A stretch of DNA of 64,000 bases from Takakia lepidozioides (taxonomy: Eukaryota > Streptophyta > Takakiopsida > Takakiales > Takakiaceae), in contig CM060733.1 of assembly GCA_030704615.1 (NCBI GenBank), forward strand, positions 57,040,001 to 57,104,000. The letters run 5' to 3'. Under the pieces are notes generated by a model, which searched no databases, was not told the origin of the DNA, and saw nothing but the letters and a program-made list of their open reading frames with translations. Both the position numbers and the translations under genes were made by a program. The first letter of the stretch is position 1; each line of letters starts with the position of its first letter. Shown here piece by piece: positions 11,400-22,131 of the stretch.

Positions 11400-12380
11400 C
11401 TAGGATAGGATGCTCAATGACATAAGTGATATGTTCTCTTCCGCTGCCATATCATTTATGTCATCAGACTGACCAGAATTGTGAGTGCACACAAGTTTTG
11501 CAGGGTCCTTCTTTTTGCTCTGCAGTGGTTCCATAAGACATGGAGCATGACTATAACTTTTAGAGCCGGTACAAAGTCTCCATTTTTTAGCCTCGACCAT
11601 AACAATGCCTCGATAGATTGCAACAAGTTGTTTCCAAGTCGTGGGCGCTTGAAAGCCATTCAAATCTCCAACCCACTCGGGCCCTGTAAGAGTCAACAAA
11701 CGTCCGAGTGACAAGCCTCGATAATCCAAATTTCCACAGGGTTGCTCACCCAAGCCTCCAAACAAGGCCTTCATAATCTCCCCTTGGGCATGCACTGGCA
11801 TGTGATGGTCATCCAACAAAGTCTGCATGCCAATGATCTGTGTCATGAGGGCTTGGTGTATTGTCTGCTTTTGCCTTTCAAACTGTGGAGCCACAGTGGA
11901 TGCTATAGATGTGCTTGCAAGATTGCCTTCGTCAACATTCACCTTTTCATAAAAAATCCTTGAAGAAGAAGAAGCAATGTTCCCTTCAACTTGAGCATGG
12001 ATCTTGCTGAATCTGACGTCAGTGTCACTAGTGCAATAGACATCAGTTGACTTCCCATGAGAGTAGCTCAAGTGTCTACTCACTGTTGCTCGTGACCGCA
12101 TCAACCCACCATTGCACACATGACACTAACATCGTTCCATTCGTGATTCATTGTTGGTGACTTCTTCTACCATTGTAACTCTACCAGAGGTAGAGGGCTC
12201 CTCCACTGCTTCAGGTGGATTATCCAATCTTGCAAGTCTTCTCACACTATAATGAATTTGCCCCGCCATAGATTTCTTCTCATGGGCATACCACGTTCTT
12301 CTCTGAATCCAAGAAAAACCTGGTGCAAAGTGTTGGCATCTGTATGAACAAGTACATCGTATTCTACCTAAGTCATCCAT
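11400..12380 (-). pseudogene. Transposon zinc-finger protein, possibly CACTA TNP2 N-terminus
   Basis: A single minus-strand frame of about 326 codons is broken only by a TAG at 12126-12128. The N-terminal part is CTCSYRCQHFAPG with RRTWYAHE. Directly after the stop comes a C2H2/BED-like finger, CHVCNGGLMRSRATVSRHL. Further down are QTLLDDHHMPVHAQGEIMKAL, GLSLGRLLTLTGPEWVGDL and WRLCTGSKSYSHAPCLMEPL. A Cys-x2-Cys...RS.STV.RHL finger followed by a 'gently folded' region with WRLC...HAPCLMEPL recalls the N-terminal half of CACTA TNP2-like transposases of seed-free plants, but I cannot confirm it. No core transposase follows downstream. Confidence 0.4.
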
Positions 12381-12880
12381 CGGCCCAAACCTCAGATAAA
12401 CGACTTTTGCTTGATATGCTTCTCGAGCTAATCCTGCTCCATTTTCTGCAACAAGTTTAGTGAATCAATGATGCAGAACGGGTAGTAGCTGGCCCAAGGG
12501 AGGGGGCAATGGTGCATTCGCGCTGTGATTCCATCAGACGAGTATATGGCCAATGTCGGCATTCAACAAGTTCGCATCTTCTCCCTGTCCCTACATCTTC
12601 CTCTTCTCCCTTGTGCTCTGATAGTCATCAAACATATTAGCTGGTTTGTCAGCTGCCGAGGAGTGTCTCTCCCTCTTTTGTCTCAATGTAATTCCTACCG
12701 TTTCTCATGCAGCACAACTGCCTAATGGGGCCCTTTCACATCCTTCTTAGTCACACACTGTGGGACTTTAGAGAATCATCTAGTCCAGCTATTGCATCCT
12801 TCAGTCTCCAAGATTTATAGATAGTTAGTTGTTCCTCTCAACTTCCCCATTCTATGATCAATGATGCAATGCTATGTATG
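12381..12880. other. Spacer upstream of the LHCB-like exon
   Basis: No convincing coding sequence. If the LHCB-like exon is part of an intact gene, its intron and transit-peptide exon should lie here or further upstream, but no chloroplast transit peptide exon was recognised. Confidence 0.3.
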
Positions 12881-12911
12881 ACAAAGATTCAAGACTGCTT
12901 GCGACACAGAG

Positions 12912-13487
12912 CAACCCATCAACACATCCCCCAATGATGTGCCAACATACTTGAAACGTGAATACCCAGGAGACTACGGATGCGATCTGTTTCGCTTTTG
13001 CAAAGATGCCAACAAGTTTGCAACCCTCCGCGCACAAGAGCTGCTCAATGGCCGATGGGCCATGCTTGGGGTGCTGGGGTGCCTGGTACCAGAGCTCATC
13101 TCTTCCAATGCAACAGGTTTTGAGCCTGTGTGGTTCAAAGCAGGGACCCAAATTTTCAGTGACGCCGGGATTGATTATCTCGGCCTTCCCGGCTTCATTG
13201 ATGCCCACAACATCTTTGTTGTGGCTGCCGTGCAAGTCCTTCTGGTGGGGGGTGCTGAACTGGCCCGCTCCAAGGCTGCACCTAAAGGTGTGGATGCTCT
13301 GTATCCAGGGGGCAAGGCGTTTGATCTACTAGGCTTTGCAAATGATGCCGAGTCACTTGCTGAGTTGAAAGTGAAAGAGATCAAGAATGGAAGGTTAGCA
13401 ATGTTGGCAATGGCAGGTCTGTTTGCACAACGTGCCCTCACTGGCGTAAGTCCTCTACAGAATTTGCGAGACTTGATTAGTTTGTGA
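12912..13487 (+). CDS. LHCB-type chlorophyll a/b-binding protein, partial exon
   Basis: This family binds chlorophyll in the thylakoid membrane as antenna of a photosystem. The frame is open from after a TGA at 12879; an AG at 12910-12911 would give an in-frame exon start, and the first ATG-like codon reported at 12939 is really GTG, so this is not a complete start. In order: PGDYG, helix-B motif ELLNGRWAMLGVLG, VWFKAGTQIF, DYLG, helix C, ALYPGGKAFD, then helix-A motif LKVKEIKNGRLAML and LTGVSPLQNL. The chlorophyll-ligating E...N/R pairs of both helices are kept. After GDYG, usual Trp/Pro residues are replaced (GDYGCDLF). The C-terminus stops about ten residues early and no transit peptide is seen. 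It is closest to LHCII/CP26 types by eye. It may be a diverged gene missing its first exon or a pseudogene. Confidence 0.75.
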   Translation, partial: QPINTSPNDVPTYLKREYPGDYGCDLFRFCKDANKFATLRAQELLNGRWAMLGVLGCLVPELISSNATGFEPVWFKAGTQIFSDAGIDYLGLPGFIDAHNIFVVAAVQVLLVGGAELARSKAAPKGVDALYPGGKAFDLLGFANDAESLAELKVKEIKNGRLAMLAMAGLFAQRALTGVSPLQNLRDLISL

Positions 13488-13770
13488 GTAAATTAATATT
13501 GCCTTCCACTTTCTCCACATAAGAACTAAATCAATGCTCGAAAACCTCTATGACAGATCTCGAGGGTAGGGAGAAAAAGGATGAAACAAGAGCCACTTGC
13601 GATACATTTGCGGAAAGATTCAGCCCTTGTCCCCGCCATCGCCATCATCGCTCCTCATCGCTGCTCTGAGACTCACTCCGCCACAACCGTAATGGATGAA
13701 CACGTTCATCCATTCATGAGCTCTCTTTCTCTCTCCACTCTCGAGCGTCACGAATGACAACAAGCATTCT
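13488..13770. other. Spacer
   Basis: Unrecognised, pyrimidine-rich sequence between the LHCB-like exon and the tandem array. Confidence 0.4.
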
Positions 13771-14450
13771 AAATTTCGCCTTCAGCAGTTCTGCATCTTC
13801 AATTGGATGCCCGTGGACTTCAGCGTCGCAGAGTTTTCTGTCCAGGTACATGATCTGGAGATCTTACTTTGTGACTCTCTTTTCACTCTCCTAATAAATT
13901 TCGCCTTCAGCAGTTCTGCATCAGGCTATAGCGTCGTAGAGTTTTCTGTCCCAGGTACATGATCTGGAGATCTTTATTTATGACTCTATTTTCACTCTCC
14001 TCATAAATTTCGCCTTCAGCAGTTCTGCATCAGGCTATAGCGTCGTAGAGTTTTCTGTCCCAGGTACATGATCTGGAGATCTTTATTTATGACTCTATTT
14101 TCACTCTCCTCATAAATTTCGCCTTCAGCAGTTCTGCATCAGGCTATAGCGTCGCAGTGTTTTCTGTCCCAGGTACATGATCTGGAGATCTTTCTTTGTG
14201 ACTCTATTTTCACTCTCCTCATAAATTTCGCCTTCAGCAGTTCTGCATCAGGCTATAGCGTCGCAGTGTTTTCTGTCCCAGGTACATGATCTGGAGATCT
14301 TTCTTTGTGACTCTATTTTCACTCTCCTCATAAATTTCGCCTTCAGCAGTTCTGCATCTACAGGCTATATTGGATGCCCGTGTACTTCAGTGTCACAGAG
14401 TTTTCTGTCCAGGTACATGATCTGGAGATCCTTCTTTGTGACTCTATTCT
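13771..14450. repeat. 109/125-bp tandem array, six copies
   Basis: AAATTTCGCC starts units at 13771, 13896, 14005, 14114, 14223 and 14332. The first interval is 125 bp and the next four are exactly 109 bp. The first and last units contain an extra TTGGATGCCCGTG segment followed by ACTTCAG that the four inner units lack, so a deleted derivative was amplified between two older flanking copies. Shared core: TACATGATCTGGAGATCTT. Confidence 0.95.
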
Positions 14451-15005
14451 CACTGGAACTCTATTTCACCAAATGCCAAATACTCCTCATCAGTCTGATA
14501 TGGATTTATGGTCCAAGTTTCTTTCTCTCCTTACAACTGCGACGCAATCGTTGAAAACAGTGCCATAGACACCTATCCCACTAGATGAGCGGAAGGTTAA
14601 GCCCTAAATGACTCAATTGGAACAACCTTTAATGGAGGTTTTAATGCTTGGTTTTGTGGATTGTGATCTGACAGTGTGCTTCATTCTAGCAATATGCTGA
14701 ACAATTGACAGTATGCTGAAGAAACAGCTGAGTTTGAAAATAGCCTAAAACCACCTAACAAGCCATGTGCAGGGTAAAGTGGAGGGCGCAGCTGACCAGA
14801 AGTCTTAGGCCTCCATCTTTGGTAAGTGTTTATGTCTCAAGAAATCAATAAGAGAGATTGTTTGCAGTGGTAAGAATATCTCATAGTTTAACTTATGATA
14901 ATACTACTCAGAAATTTTATATTCAACTACACATCTGAACTGTTATTTGGATACCTTATCACCTTTGAGTACCCTTTGAATACCATGTCATTGTACTAAG
15001 TCTGA
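14451..15005. other. No gene recognised
   Basis: Mixed-composition sequence with short frames only; nothing assignable. Confidence 0.4.
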
Positions 15006-15022
15006 ATGCATGCCTCCTACAG

Positions 15023-15380
15023 AGTGTGGAGGCACGCCAAGGAGATGTTTGGGCTTTCTTTAGACACCCCAGCAGATTTCAGTACCCACATCTGTCTGGG
15101 GTGTGATTGTGCAGACTGCGAGAGTCTTCGGTGGCGCCTTAGAGTGTGTAGACGTAGGCACCTCTTTAACAGACCTGTATGGTTATGTTTATGTAGGGAA
15201 CCTGGGACCGTGAGGCCCCGTAGAAGACGGCGATTTGCCCCTGCCCCTGCTCCTGCCCTGGCCCCGGCCCCTGCCCCTGCCCCTCTTGTCCCCATTCCTC
15301 TTGTCCTCATTCCTATCCCCGCTGACCGGCCTGTCTCACTATCGGACTTTGCTATCCCGAGGAGAACTCAAGAGAAATGA
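15023..15380 (+). CDS. Possible exon with Ala-Pro repeat
   Basis: After a pyrimidine-poor but acceptable acceptor (CTCCTACAG) a frame reads RVWRHAKEMFGLSLDTPADF, then a Cys cluster (ICLGCDCADCE), an Arg-rich stretch and an Ala-Pro repeat encoded by a (CCTGCC)n-like microsatellite at 15238-15285, ending at a TGA at 15378. The Cys/Arg-rich part looks non-random, but no family is recognised and the repeat alone could keep a frame open. Confidence 0.25.
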
Positions 15381-16960
15381 GCAGCTTTGGGCAGAAATCA
15401 GCTATGGGAATCATGTTTAGTTGCCACTTCTGAAAAGCAAAATTGGGACTTGTAAAGTAGAATTGCAAGTGGAATGTAGTCTAAATGTGGGTGACTGTGA
15501 CTACAATAAAGGTTTAGTGTTAAGGAGGATGGTTGAGGGACGAGTAGTTCTCACATTTTACCTCGAATTATGGATGCTCGCGAAGAGCGACAGGGTATTG
15601 AGGAGATAGATACTTAGGCATTTGTGGTTCTTCAAGAGCTGCTGACATTATGGGAGCCTCCTCTTTTCAATCTGGTTTTGGTTCTTAGAGAAGCTGACTA
15701 TGTAGAGGTAACAACGAATGAAACTTGGGAAATTGGGTATGATCTGAATTAAATCGGTGTGTACAGGAAACAAATTCAGACCACTGGTGTGTTGTGCAGA
15801 GAGAAATGAATGCATGTCCTGTGATTGCAGAAGAAGCTATTGTCATTTGTCTTGGGGAATGATCTGGATTACCATATTGAGTCACTTGTCATGTTGAAGT
15901 GGAAGGGCGGACCGTGAGCTAGAATATTAGAGATGAAAGAGTGGCTTGTTGAAGAGAATAAAAGTTGTTGTTATTTGATGTGCTGTATAATCTTCTTGTC
16001 CATTAATAGATGTTAGTCACAATTTGCATAATGCCAGGGCTGTGCTTGTTGAAATAGAGAAGGAGAAGGAGAAAAAGCTTAGTGAAATCATAGAGGGTCT
16101 GCTAGGATGTTTGGGGATTCAGTTACATGCACTAGGGTCTTCTCTTTGTCTCACCCATTTTCACAAAGAAGGTAACCAAGTTCATCTCTTCACAAACCAT
16201 CTCTATCTTTTTCAGTGGACGTTATAAAAAATTTCTACTTTTATTTCTTGCAATGCCTTTTTATTTTTTTCCTTTCTTTACGAGGCAGGGGTAGTGCTCT
16301 GAGCATGGCGGGGGTAGTGCGCAAATCAGATTTGTTGTGGATATATCCCTTAGGTGTTAGCCTTGTAAAGATGGCAGAGAGAGACGAAGATGAAGACGAA
16401 GATGAGGTTGAAGAGCCCCACGCCTGTGATTCAAGCACGCCTGTTCACGATGGAAGCTGAGGTGAGCGATCTCTCTTTTTATTCCTTAACCACCTCCACC
16501 CTCAGTTCACCTTATTTGTGTGACTATACAGAAGCTGGTCTTAGATAATTTGAAAAGTTTGTCGAGTTTGCAGTTAGCAGCCTTTCACTGACACGCCATG
16601 TCGATATATCATATGGCATCTCAACCTTAGGGATCAACCAAATGTAGTCCAAGGAGAGTGCTCAATTTCTTAGTCCCGATTCCCTTATCCGCTTCCATGG
16701 TATGTTTGCATTCATGAACAAGGATATAGTTGACTTGTCTCATACTCTTAGATTGACTGTCTACTGTGAGAATTGCAGCTGCTCTAAGATGATGAAATAA
16801 AAGCGTGTTGCATGAATTCACAGCAGAAGTATGGCCAAGCATGTCCAGTCAGAAGACGTTTATCTGTATGTTGAGTGAGCTTCACCTCCCCTTCCACCTC
16901 CACCCTCCCCACCACCTCAGCCCCCCTCTAGCTCTGTCCCTCCCTCATCATTGTAATTTT
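15381..16960. other. No firm gene; weak exon candidates
   Basis: 16372-16458 encodes an acidic Asp/Glu run from a GAAGAC-type microsatellite next to a GTGAGC donor-like site, and 16034-16110 gives a Lys/Glu-rich frame. Neither has a recognisable family. The rest shows nothing. Confidence 0.25.
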
Positions 16961-16961
16961 G

Positions 16962-17262
16962 TCATAGGGAGGTCCTGCAACTATTTGAAGGAATGCAAAA
17001 GAACGGCTTGAAGCAGTATGTGTTCTCTCTGCATGCAGCCACACTGGCCTTCTGAATGAAGGTAGACGCTACTTCGATTCCCTGATTCAAGATCATGGTG
17101 TCACTCCGACAGTTAAGCACTTTGGCTGCATGGTGGACCTTCTTGGATGTGCGGGACAACTGGATGAGGCAGTGGACCTGATTAATAAAATGCCAATCAA
17201 TCCAGATGTTGTGGTGTGGAAGGCCTTGTTTCGTGCCTGCAGAATCCTTATTACTGACACTC
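16962..17262 (+). pseudogene. PPR protein fragment (E-motif region)
   Basis: PPR proteins bind organellar RNA and direct editing or processing. The reading is EVLQLFEGMQKNGLK, then a small deletion shifting the frame, then VLSACSHTGLLNEG, HFGCMVDLLG and AGQLDEAVDLINKMP, ending at VVWKALFRACR. These are the last PPR unit and the start of the E region of a PLS-class PPR protein. After ACR the match is lost, so E+ and DYW parts are missing. It is on the opposite strand from, and independent of, the PPR pseudogene at 27-30 kb. Confidence 0.7.
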
Positions 17263-17545
17263 TGCTGATGTATTCTGGTGGGCTGCTGGGTTGGCTGGCA
17301 AGGCTACAAGCTGCAGGACTAAGGGTGAGTTGTCTCTGCCATGTTGACATCCATGCATTATTGTTATTATCCACAACTTAGGAGGTGGTTTCCAATATTT
17401 GCAAGACACCACCACACCTTCATAGGTGACATATGCTTAGTGCTTTCGGCCTGCACATGGTGTCAAGCTCTAGCTGAGTTCTCTGTGCCTTCCTGGGGCC
17501 ATTGGTAGTAGCTGAATTAAGATGTAAGCTTTTATTGAAACATTG

Positions 17546-17576
17546 CTACTACCTACCTACCTACCTACCTACCTCC
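17546..17576 (+). repeat. (CTAC)n microsatellite
   Basis: About seven CTAC units in a row, with one interruption at each edge. Confidence 0.9.
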
Positions 17577-17740
17577 TACTTGATGCCTGAGATGTGAATT
17601 TTCCTGAAGCTGTCTAGGGTTTTTCATGATTGAACTGCTGATAAGGAGACCTGATTGGAGGGGCTATGGCCTGCAGGAGGAGAAAACTCAACAACTCCTT
17701 ACCTCAGGTGCCATAGCACGGGCTTCTTCCTCATCAGAAT

Positions 17741-17851
17741 ATGCTTGCGTTCTGTGAGGGCTGTGGGGAGAGGTTTAGATTGTTGGAGGCAAAATTTTGC
17801 GCTCACTGTGGACTGCCACGCAATGCAGCGATGGTCCCTGTGCCCTCCCAG
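17741..17851 (+). CDS. Candidate zinc-ribbon first exon
   Basis: From an ATG the frame reads MLAFCEGCGERFRLLEAKFC, AHCGLPRNAA and MVPVPSQ, then meets CAG|GTATTT, a good donor, at codon 37. Two C-x2-C knuckles 16 residues apart (CEGC, CAHC) and the CG-x-PR ending are typical of small zinc-ribbon domains that bind zinc for protein or nucleic-acid contacts. Later exons are uncertain: candidates are 18550-18725 and 18905-19010 (Pro/Gln-rich, between CCCTAG and CAG|GTGATT). The ATG is chosen because it starts the domain cleanly. Function beyond zinc binding is not inferable. Confidence 0.4.
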
Positions 17852-18549
17852 GTATTTCAATTCGTTAAAATGTCATTGCCTGCACACAGTGTGTGTTCAT
17901 AGCAGTGCAACCAGAGTGCTGAGGTCAATTTTGCCACATTTCGTTTGGAAAATGTGATAACCCTGTGAAGGCCATTTTTCTCCTACAGTGGGGCTGATTT
18001 GTACATGATTCACAATGGCCTTTCAAAGCAAGAAAACTGTGATTCTTATCATAGTCTGAGTGGGAGGTTGATTTCGCCTGTTGTAAGTGACAGCTTCTTG
18101 TGTGGTCGACAGTGGCACACTAGTTATGGCTGTAGTTAGTGAGAAAACATTCATACAGTAGCATGCGGATTTACACTTGCAGTAATCTGTGACGAACCAG
18201 CCAGGTAAAGTTTTAATTTAATGAGTTACATTGAGAAGTTTTTGCTTGCCTTTACCTCTCTCTCTTCTTTCTCCCTCTATGTGGTCCAGGGCTGTTGAAG
18301 GTTTTTTAAACAACTTTCTGGTGGCAATATTGGAGGTCCCAAAGGGCAGTGGTAAAGAGTTCTTGGGAGTCAATGAAGGCCAAAGTACTTTCTGCACACA
18401 TCTATCCCACCATGGGAGTGGCCATGGGAGTGTAACTTATCTCCATGACCCATTAGGGCAAGCTCTGCCCATGTTAGGGGGTGTCTCGCTCTAATGTTTC
18501 TGCCTCATATATGAGTTTTCTCTGGACGGTCTTTTGGAGTCTGAGTCAG
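17852..18549. other. Intron-like or intergenic
   Basis: No recognised coding region; a plus-strand frame at 18231-18494 has no motif. Confidence 0.3.
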
Positions 18550-18725
18550 ATATGAAGAGGAAGGTCAGTGATAAAGGGGTGCGGGTCTTCCAGCTGAGTG
18601 AGGCAGGGCTGAAGGCATTAGGGCAGTGTGGCACCCTGGAGGCCGTGAATGCAGGCCAAGCTGCAGGTGTCACTGATGCTGCAGTGTACGCCTTGTGTGA
18701 AGGCAACCCGACTCCCAAATCTCTG
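18550..18725 (+). CDS. Candidate exon with leucine-rich-repeat-like motif
   Basis: Between GAGTCAG| and CTG|GTATTT a frame reads MKRKVSDKGVRVFQLSEAGL, KALGQCGTLEAVNAG and GVTDAAVYALCEGNPTPKSL. The periodic L..L..C..L and GVTDAA are characteristic of the cysteine-containing leucine-rich repeats of FBXL-type F-box proteins, which recognise substrates for ubiquitination. Only about two repeats are present and no F-box is found nearby. It could belong to the gene starting at 17741, but phases were not established. Confidence 0.35.
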
Positions 18726-19269
18726 GTATTTTTACCCACCTTTCTGGTTTGTCTTCTGAATTTGTTGTGAAACTATAGGTAGTATCTGCCGCATGCAATG
18801 CATCATAGGTGTCTACTTACCATTCTAGATCATTTTGTTGTTACTCTATTGATTTACAGATTTGAGTATAAAGAATAAAGCTTTAATTCTGCCCTCTACC
18901 CTAGTGGCAAACATTGTATCATACTGATGAGGAGATGATGCCATTGTCGTGCCCACATCCACAGGCAGTACCACTACTCCAACCACTCCAACCACAAGCC
19001 ACAAGTACAGGTGATTTGCACATACACACCTGTGGTCTAGATAAACTATATTCTTGGTGCCTTTGTTGTTTTTAGCTATTCTTGTATTTAGAGTTCTCAT
19101 TCTTTTTTGGGTGTAAAGGTTTGCTTGAGAGGTACCACGGGTCAGAAATCCCTGCTCCAAGATCTTTGGAAAAAGGCCCCCAAATCTACCAAAGGAGGAG
19201 CACTGTCACTATGGAAGATCTTACCTGAGGAAGTTTTATCCCAACCAGTGGAGGAACTACAATCTGAAC

Positions 19270-19700
19270 ATGCGGTGTGTTAGGATGTGGTTTAGCAATA
19301 GGGAAGACCCACGAGTCAGCCATTTTTTTACAACAAACATGCGTCATAATGAATCATTGCAAAACGAGGTGAAGGCCTTTATTAGAGAACGGGAATCAAC
19401 TCTTGCTGGATTTCTATTCGACTGTCAAGGCACAACCATCCAAATGAGATGGAAGACCGATGACATATATGAGACATTCAAAGAGCACAAGCATTTTGAA
19501 AACAAGAAGGCTACTGCTTGCAAGGTTCCCTCGGCCAGTTTCTTCAAGTTCGGGGGATCTAATCCAAGGAGGTTACAAATACTTGTAGTAGCTCATCAAG
19601 GCACCTGGATCTAGCAAAAATTCAAAGGGCTGTCCTGGTTTCAACTGTGGAAAAATAGGCCATATCAAAGCTGACTGTCCCTCGGGGAAAAGGAAAAGAT
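19270..19700 (+). pseudogene. Gag-like stretch with zinc knuckle
   Basis: A frame over 19270-19614 (Lys/Glu/Arg-rich, unrecognised) is followed, in another frame, by GCPGFNCGKIGHIKADCPSG at 19635-19695. This is a CCHC-type knuckle whose first spacing is C-x4-C rather than C-x2-C. Such knuckles bind RNA in ORF1/gag proteins. Confidence 0.45.
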
Positions 19701-19708
19701 CCCCAGTA

Positions 19709-20225
19709 TCAGGAGGCTGCCGAGGTCTTCTCCTCCAGCAGTCTGATTGTAAAGTAATTACCTTCCTCATCTATGGGGAGTCTTATGAAGTCCGGGATTG
19801 TGTCTTCCTCCGGCAATATGAGCACCATTTTTGCAAATCCATTATCATTTGGCCTTGATGCTATTGTGGCATGTTTCCATGCCGGGTACTTTCTAATGCT
19901 GTCAGTGTTCATGAGCGGATCAAACACTCCCAGGCAACCCAGAAAGGATCCAAAGTGGTTGGCAATGTCAGGGATGTTGAGAAGATACTGGTCTGGAATA
20001 TACGGAAGAGATACTATTCTTGGACCCCCACAACTTCCCATTTTTGTGTCTCCACTTTGTTGACCATGGAAAGATATTTATGTTAAACCCCAGCAGGTGT
20101 GGGTTGATCTGGAGGGCTTTTGCCGCAAATTGCATGGAAAAGAAGCCTTCCCCCCCCTCCCACAGGGAATCATGGCTACTCTTGTGCTTGAAATCCGGCC
20201 CTCTTGGATGAATCTGGACCCACAC
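19709..20225 (-). pseudogene. Inverted ORF1 (DUF4283-like) segment
   Basis: The minus strand reads GEGFFSMQFAAKAL, NINIFPWSTKW and, after a shift, IVSLPYIPDQYLLNIPDIA, then GFAKMVLILPEEDTIPDFIR and LPIDEEGNYFTIRLLEE. This sequence of blocks (GxGF..F, a PW motif, a 'WV.LP..P..YL' block, then an A.V.I.L...L block) matches the DUF4283 RNA-binding domain of plant L1 ORF1 proteins better than any plus-strand frame does. It therefore lies inverted relative to the zinc knuckle on one side and to ORF2 on the other. Assigned by eye. Confidence 0.4.
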
Positions 20226-20553
20226 TCCACCGCTACTCCTTCAGCTCTCCATGCCTTGGCACCAATCATACATAGATCGTCCCTTGGCGACTAGCAGCTA
20301 CCAATGACACCCTCACATTTTTCTAGCAAACACCCCAACCCTACGTATCACACACTAATTCCTATGCTAAATTGCTCCCAAGACTCTAGAAATGTGTTCG
20401 GGGGAGAGATTGTACTCATAGGACGTTGTTTGCCGTAGAATGGAGGAAAAAAGACGCCCTCCCCCCAAGCTGGGCAAAAGGAGGCACACGGAAAGATAGC
20501 CCAGAACACAGACCTGCTGCAGATCAGTCCAATGCCAAGGGAACCAAGGACAC

Positions 20554-22131
20554 ATGGACAGCAGTCAGATCCCATGTATCTCAAAGCCGGGAAGATGCTC
20601 CCACCAGCACACAAAGGGAAAGGAAAATGCACTGAGCAGGGGAGGGAAAGGCAACCCAAATCCCAGAAGGCTGGCCTGGAAACCGGAATTGGATCCAAGG
20701 GGCATTTACAGAAGCATGCAGTCAGGCATTGCCACCAACCCAATCCTGGCCAGATTGTGCCTCACAAGACTCAACACATACCCCAAACTGATCCTAGGGG
20801 GATGTTCACAGTTGGACTCGGACGATATCCCCAGGGCATCTTGTGTTACTCCCTTGATCTTCAGGAAAGGTAAGCCTCCCTCCATTCTTATCTCCTCTGG
20901 AAACATAGAATGCCTGGAATCACTATGGATTACCATAGCGGATGTCAAGGCCTTCATTGCCACATGTCCGCCAAATAGTGACCCACACCCTATGATAAAG
21001 GAAAAAATACATGAGTTCTTCAAAACCCACCTCAAGCACTACCTCATCACTATATTTTCAACGATCACTTGGGGGGCATACAAGGAAGTTCACCCGGGCG
21101 TCACAACTAAACCTTCCACTCACATCCTGGCTCTTCTTGAGGAAGCAGAGGTGTATCATACCCCTGCCCCTCCAGGAGCGCTATGGATTAATGAGTCGGC
21201 GCGTATCAGGGTTTGGGGGCAAGGCGGTTTCAAGATCAGGACAAGAGATGCACTGCGCAACACCTTCACCTTACTCTCAATGAGGCTAGACGTGGAGATG
21301 GAAGAGGAGAACCACCGAATGGAGCTGCAGAGAACCAGGGAGCAAGTGGGAGGTGCAAGACTGACCACAGCCTCTTCTTCATCAGTCGACTCAGTATCAG
21401 GGGGAGCTGGAATGGCCTCATCACTAGCCCCCTTACATCTGGAGATTCAGTCCAAAGGTAAGAGAGAAGCCTCTCCACCGCCTGCAACTCAATCGCATGA
21501 ACCCATCCAAACCCAGGTGCAGCCTCTCACCCTTCCTTGTTTCACTTATCAGCCAATTGCAAATGATGCGAAGAGATGTTGGTTGCTTTGTAGGAAGCCT
21601 AGACTGCGTCATAAGCCTGCGCATAGACAATCTCTACCTGCCATCCTCATCCCCCCAACACAACCAGGGGAGTCAAAGCATCCCCTGGCCAACATGAGAC
21701 ATATCATCCACCAAGCCTTGCCCCAAGGATCGCTACATGAACGAGTTATCCCCTCATGTATCACTACCAACATCCCCAACAAAGACCAGTTTCAGATGCA
21801 CCCCAACCCTGTGCAAGAGGACCCACTGGAGCTATCTCTGGTGGCCATGATCAAAATCAAAAGGCAAGCCCAAAGCCCCCTGAAAACTTCCTATGGGTTA
21901 AATCATTGCTGCCATGCGACAAACGAGTTAGATTCTTCGTTCACAGGCCATCAATTGGGTCCCTTGACCACAGCCTGCCAACACTGCCAGATGCAAATTA
22001 ACCTTACGTCCTGGAACGTAAGGGGTCTGGGCTTGGACCCTTCCTCCCTCAAAAGAGTAAGGCTATCCTCATACCTTAGCCCCTTAGTCAACCAGACAAC
22101 CATAGTCTTCATTCAAGAGCACAAACATTAG
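20554..22131 (+). pseudogene. LINE ORF1 C-terminus joined to ORF2 endonuclease start
   Basis: One open frame of 525 codons. The first 480 are Pro/Ser/His-rich and disordered-looking, with an FIATCPPNSDPHPMIKEKIH block and a coiled Glu-rich stretch. The end reads NLTSWNVRGLGLDPSSLKR and VFIQEHKH, which is the start of an apurinic endonuclease domain (WNVRGL, then the metal-binding Glu in QEHK). A stop at 22129-22131 breaks it. The in-frame join suggests either a fused ORF1-ORF2 in this family or loss of the intervening stop. Confidence 0.6.

Noticed and set aside
20348-20743. 131-codon minus-strand frame, Cys/Pro/Phe-rich
   Set aside because: Antisense shadow of the LINE ORF1 C-terminal frame on the plus strand, which is the more protein-like reading.
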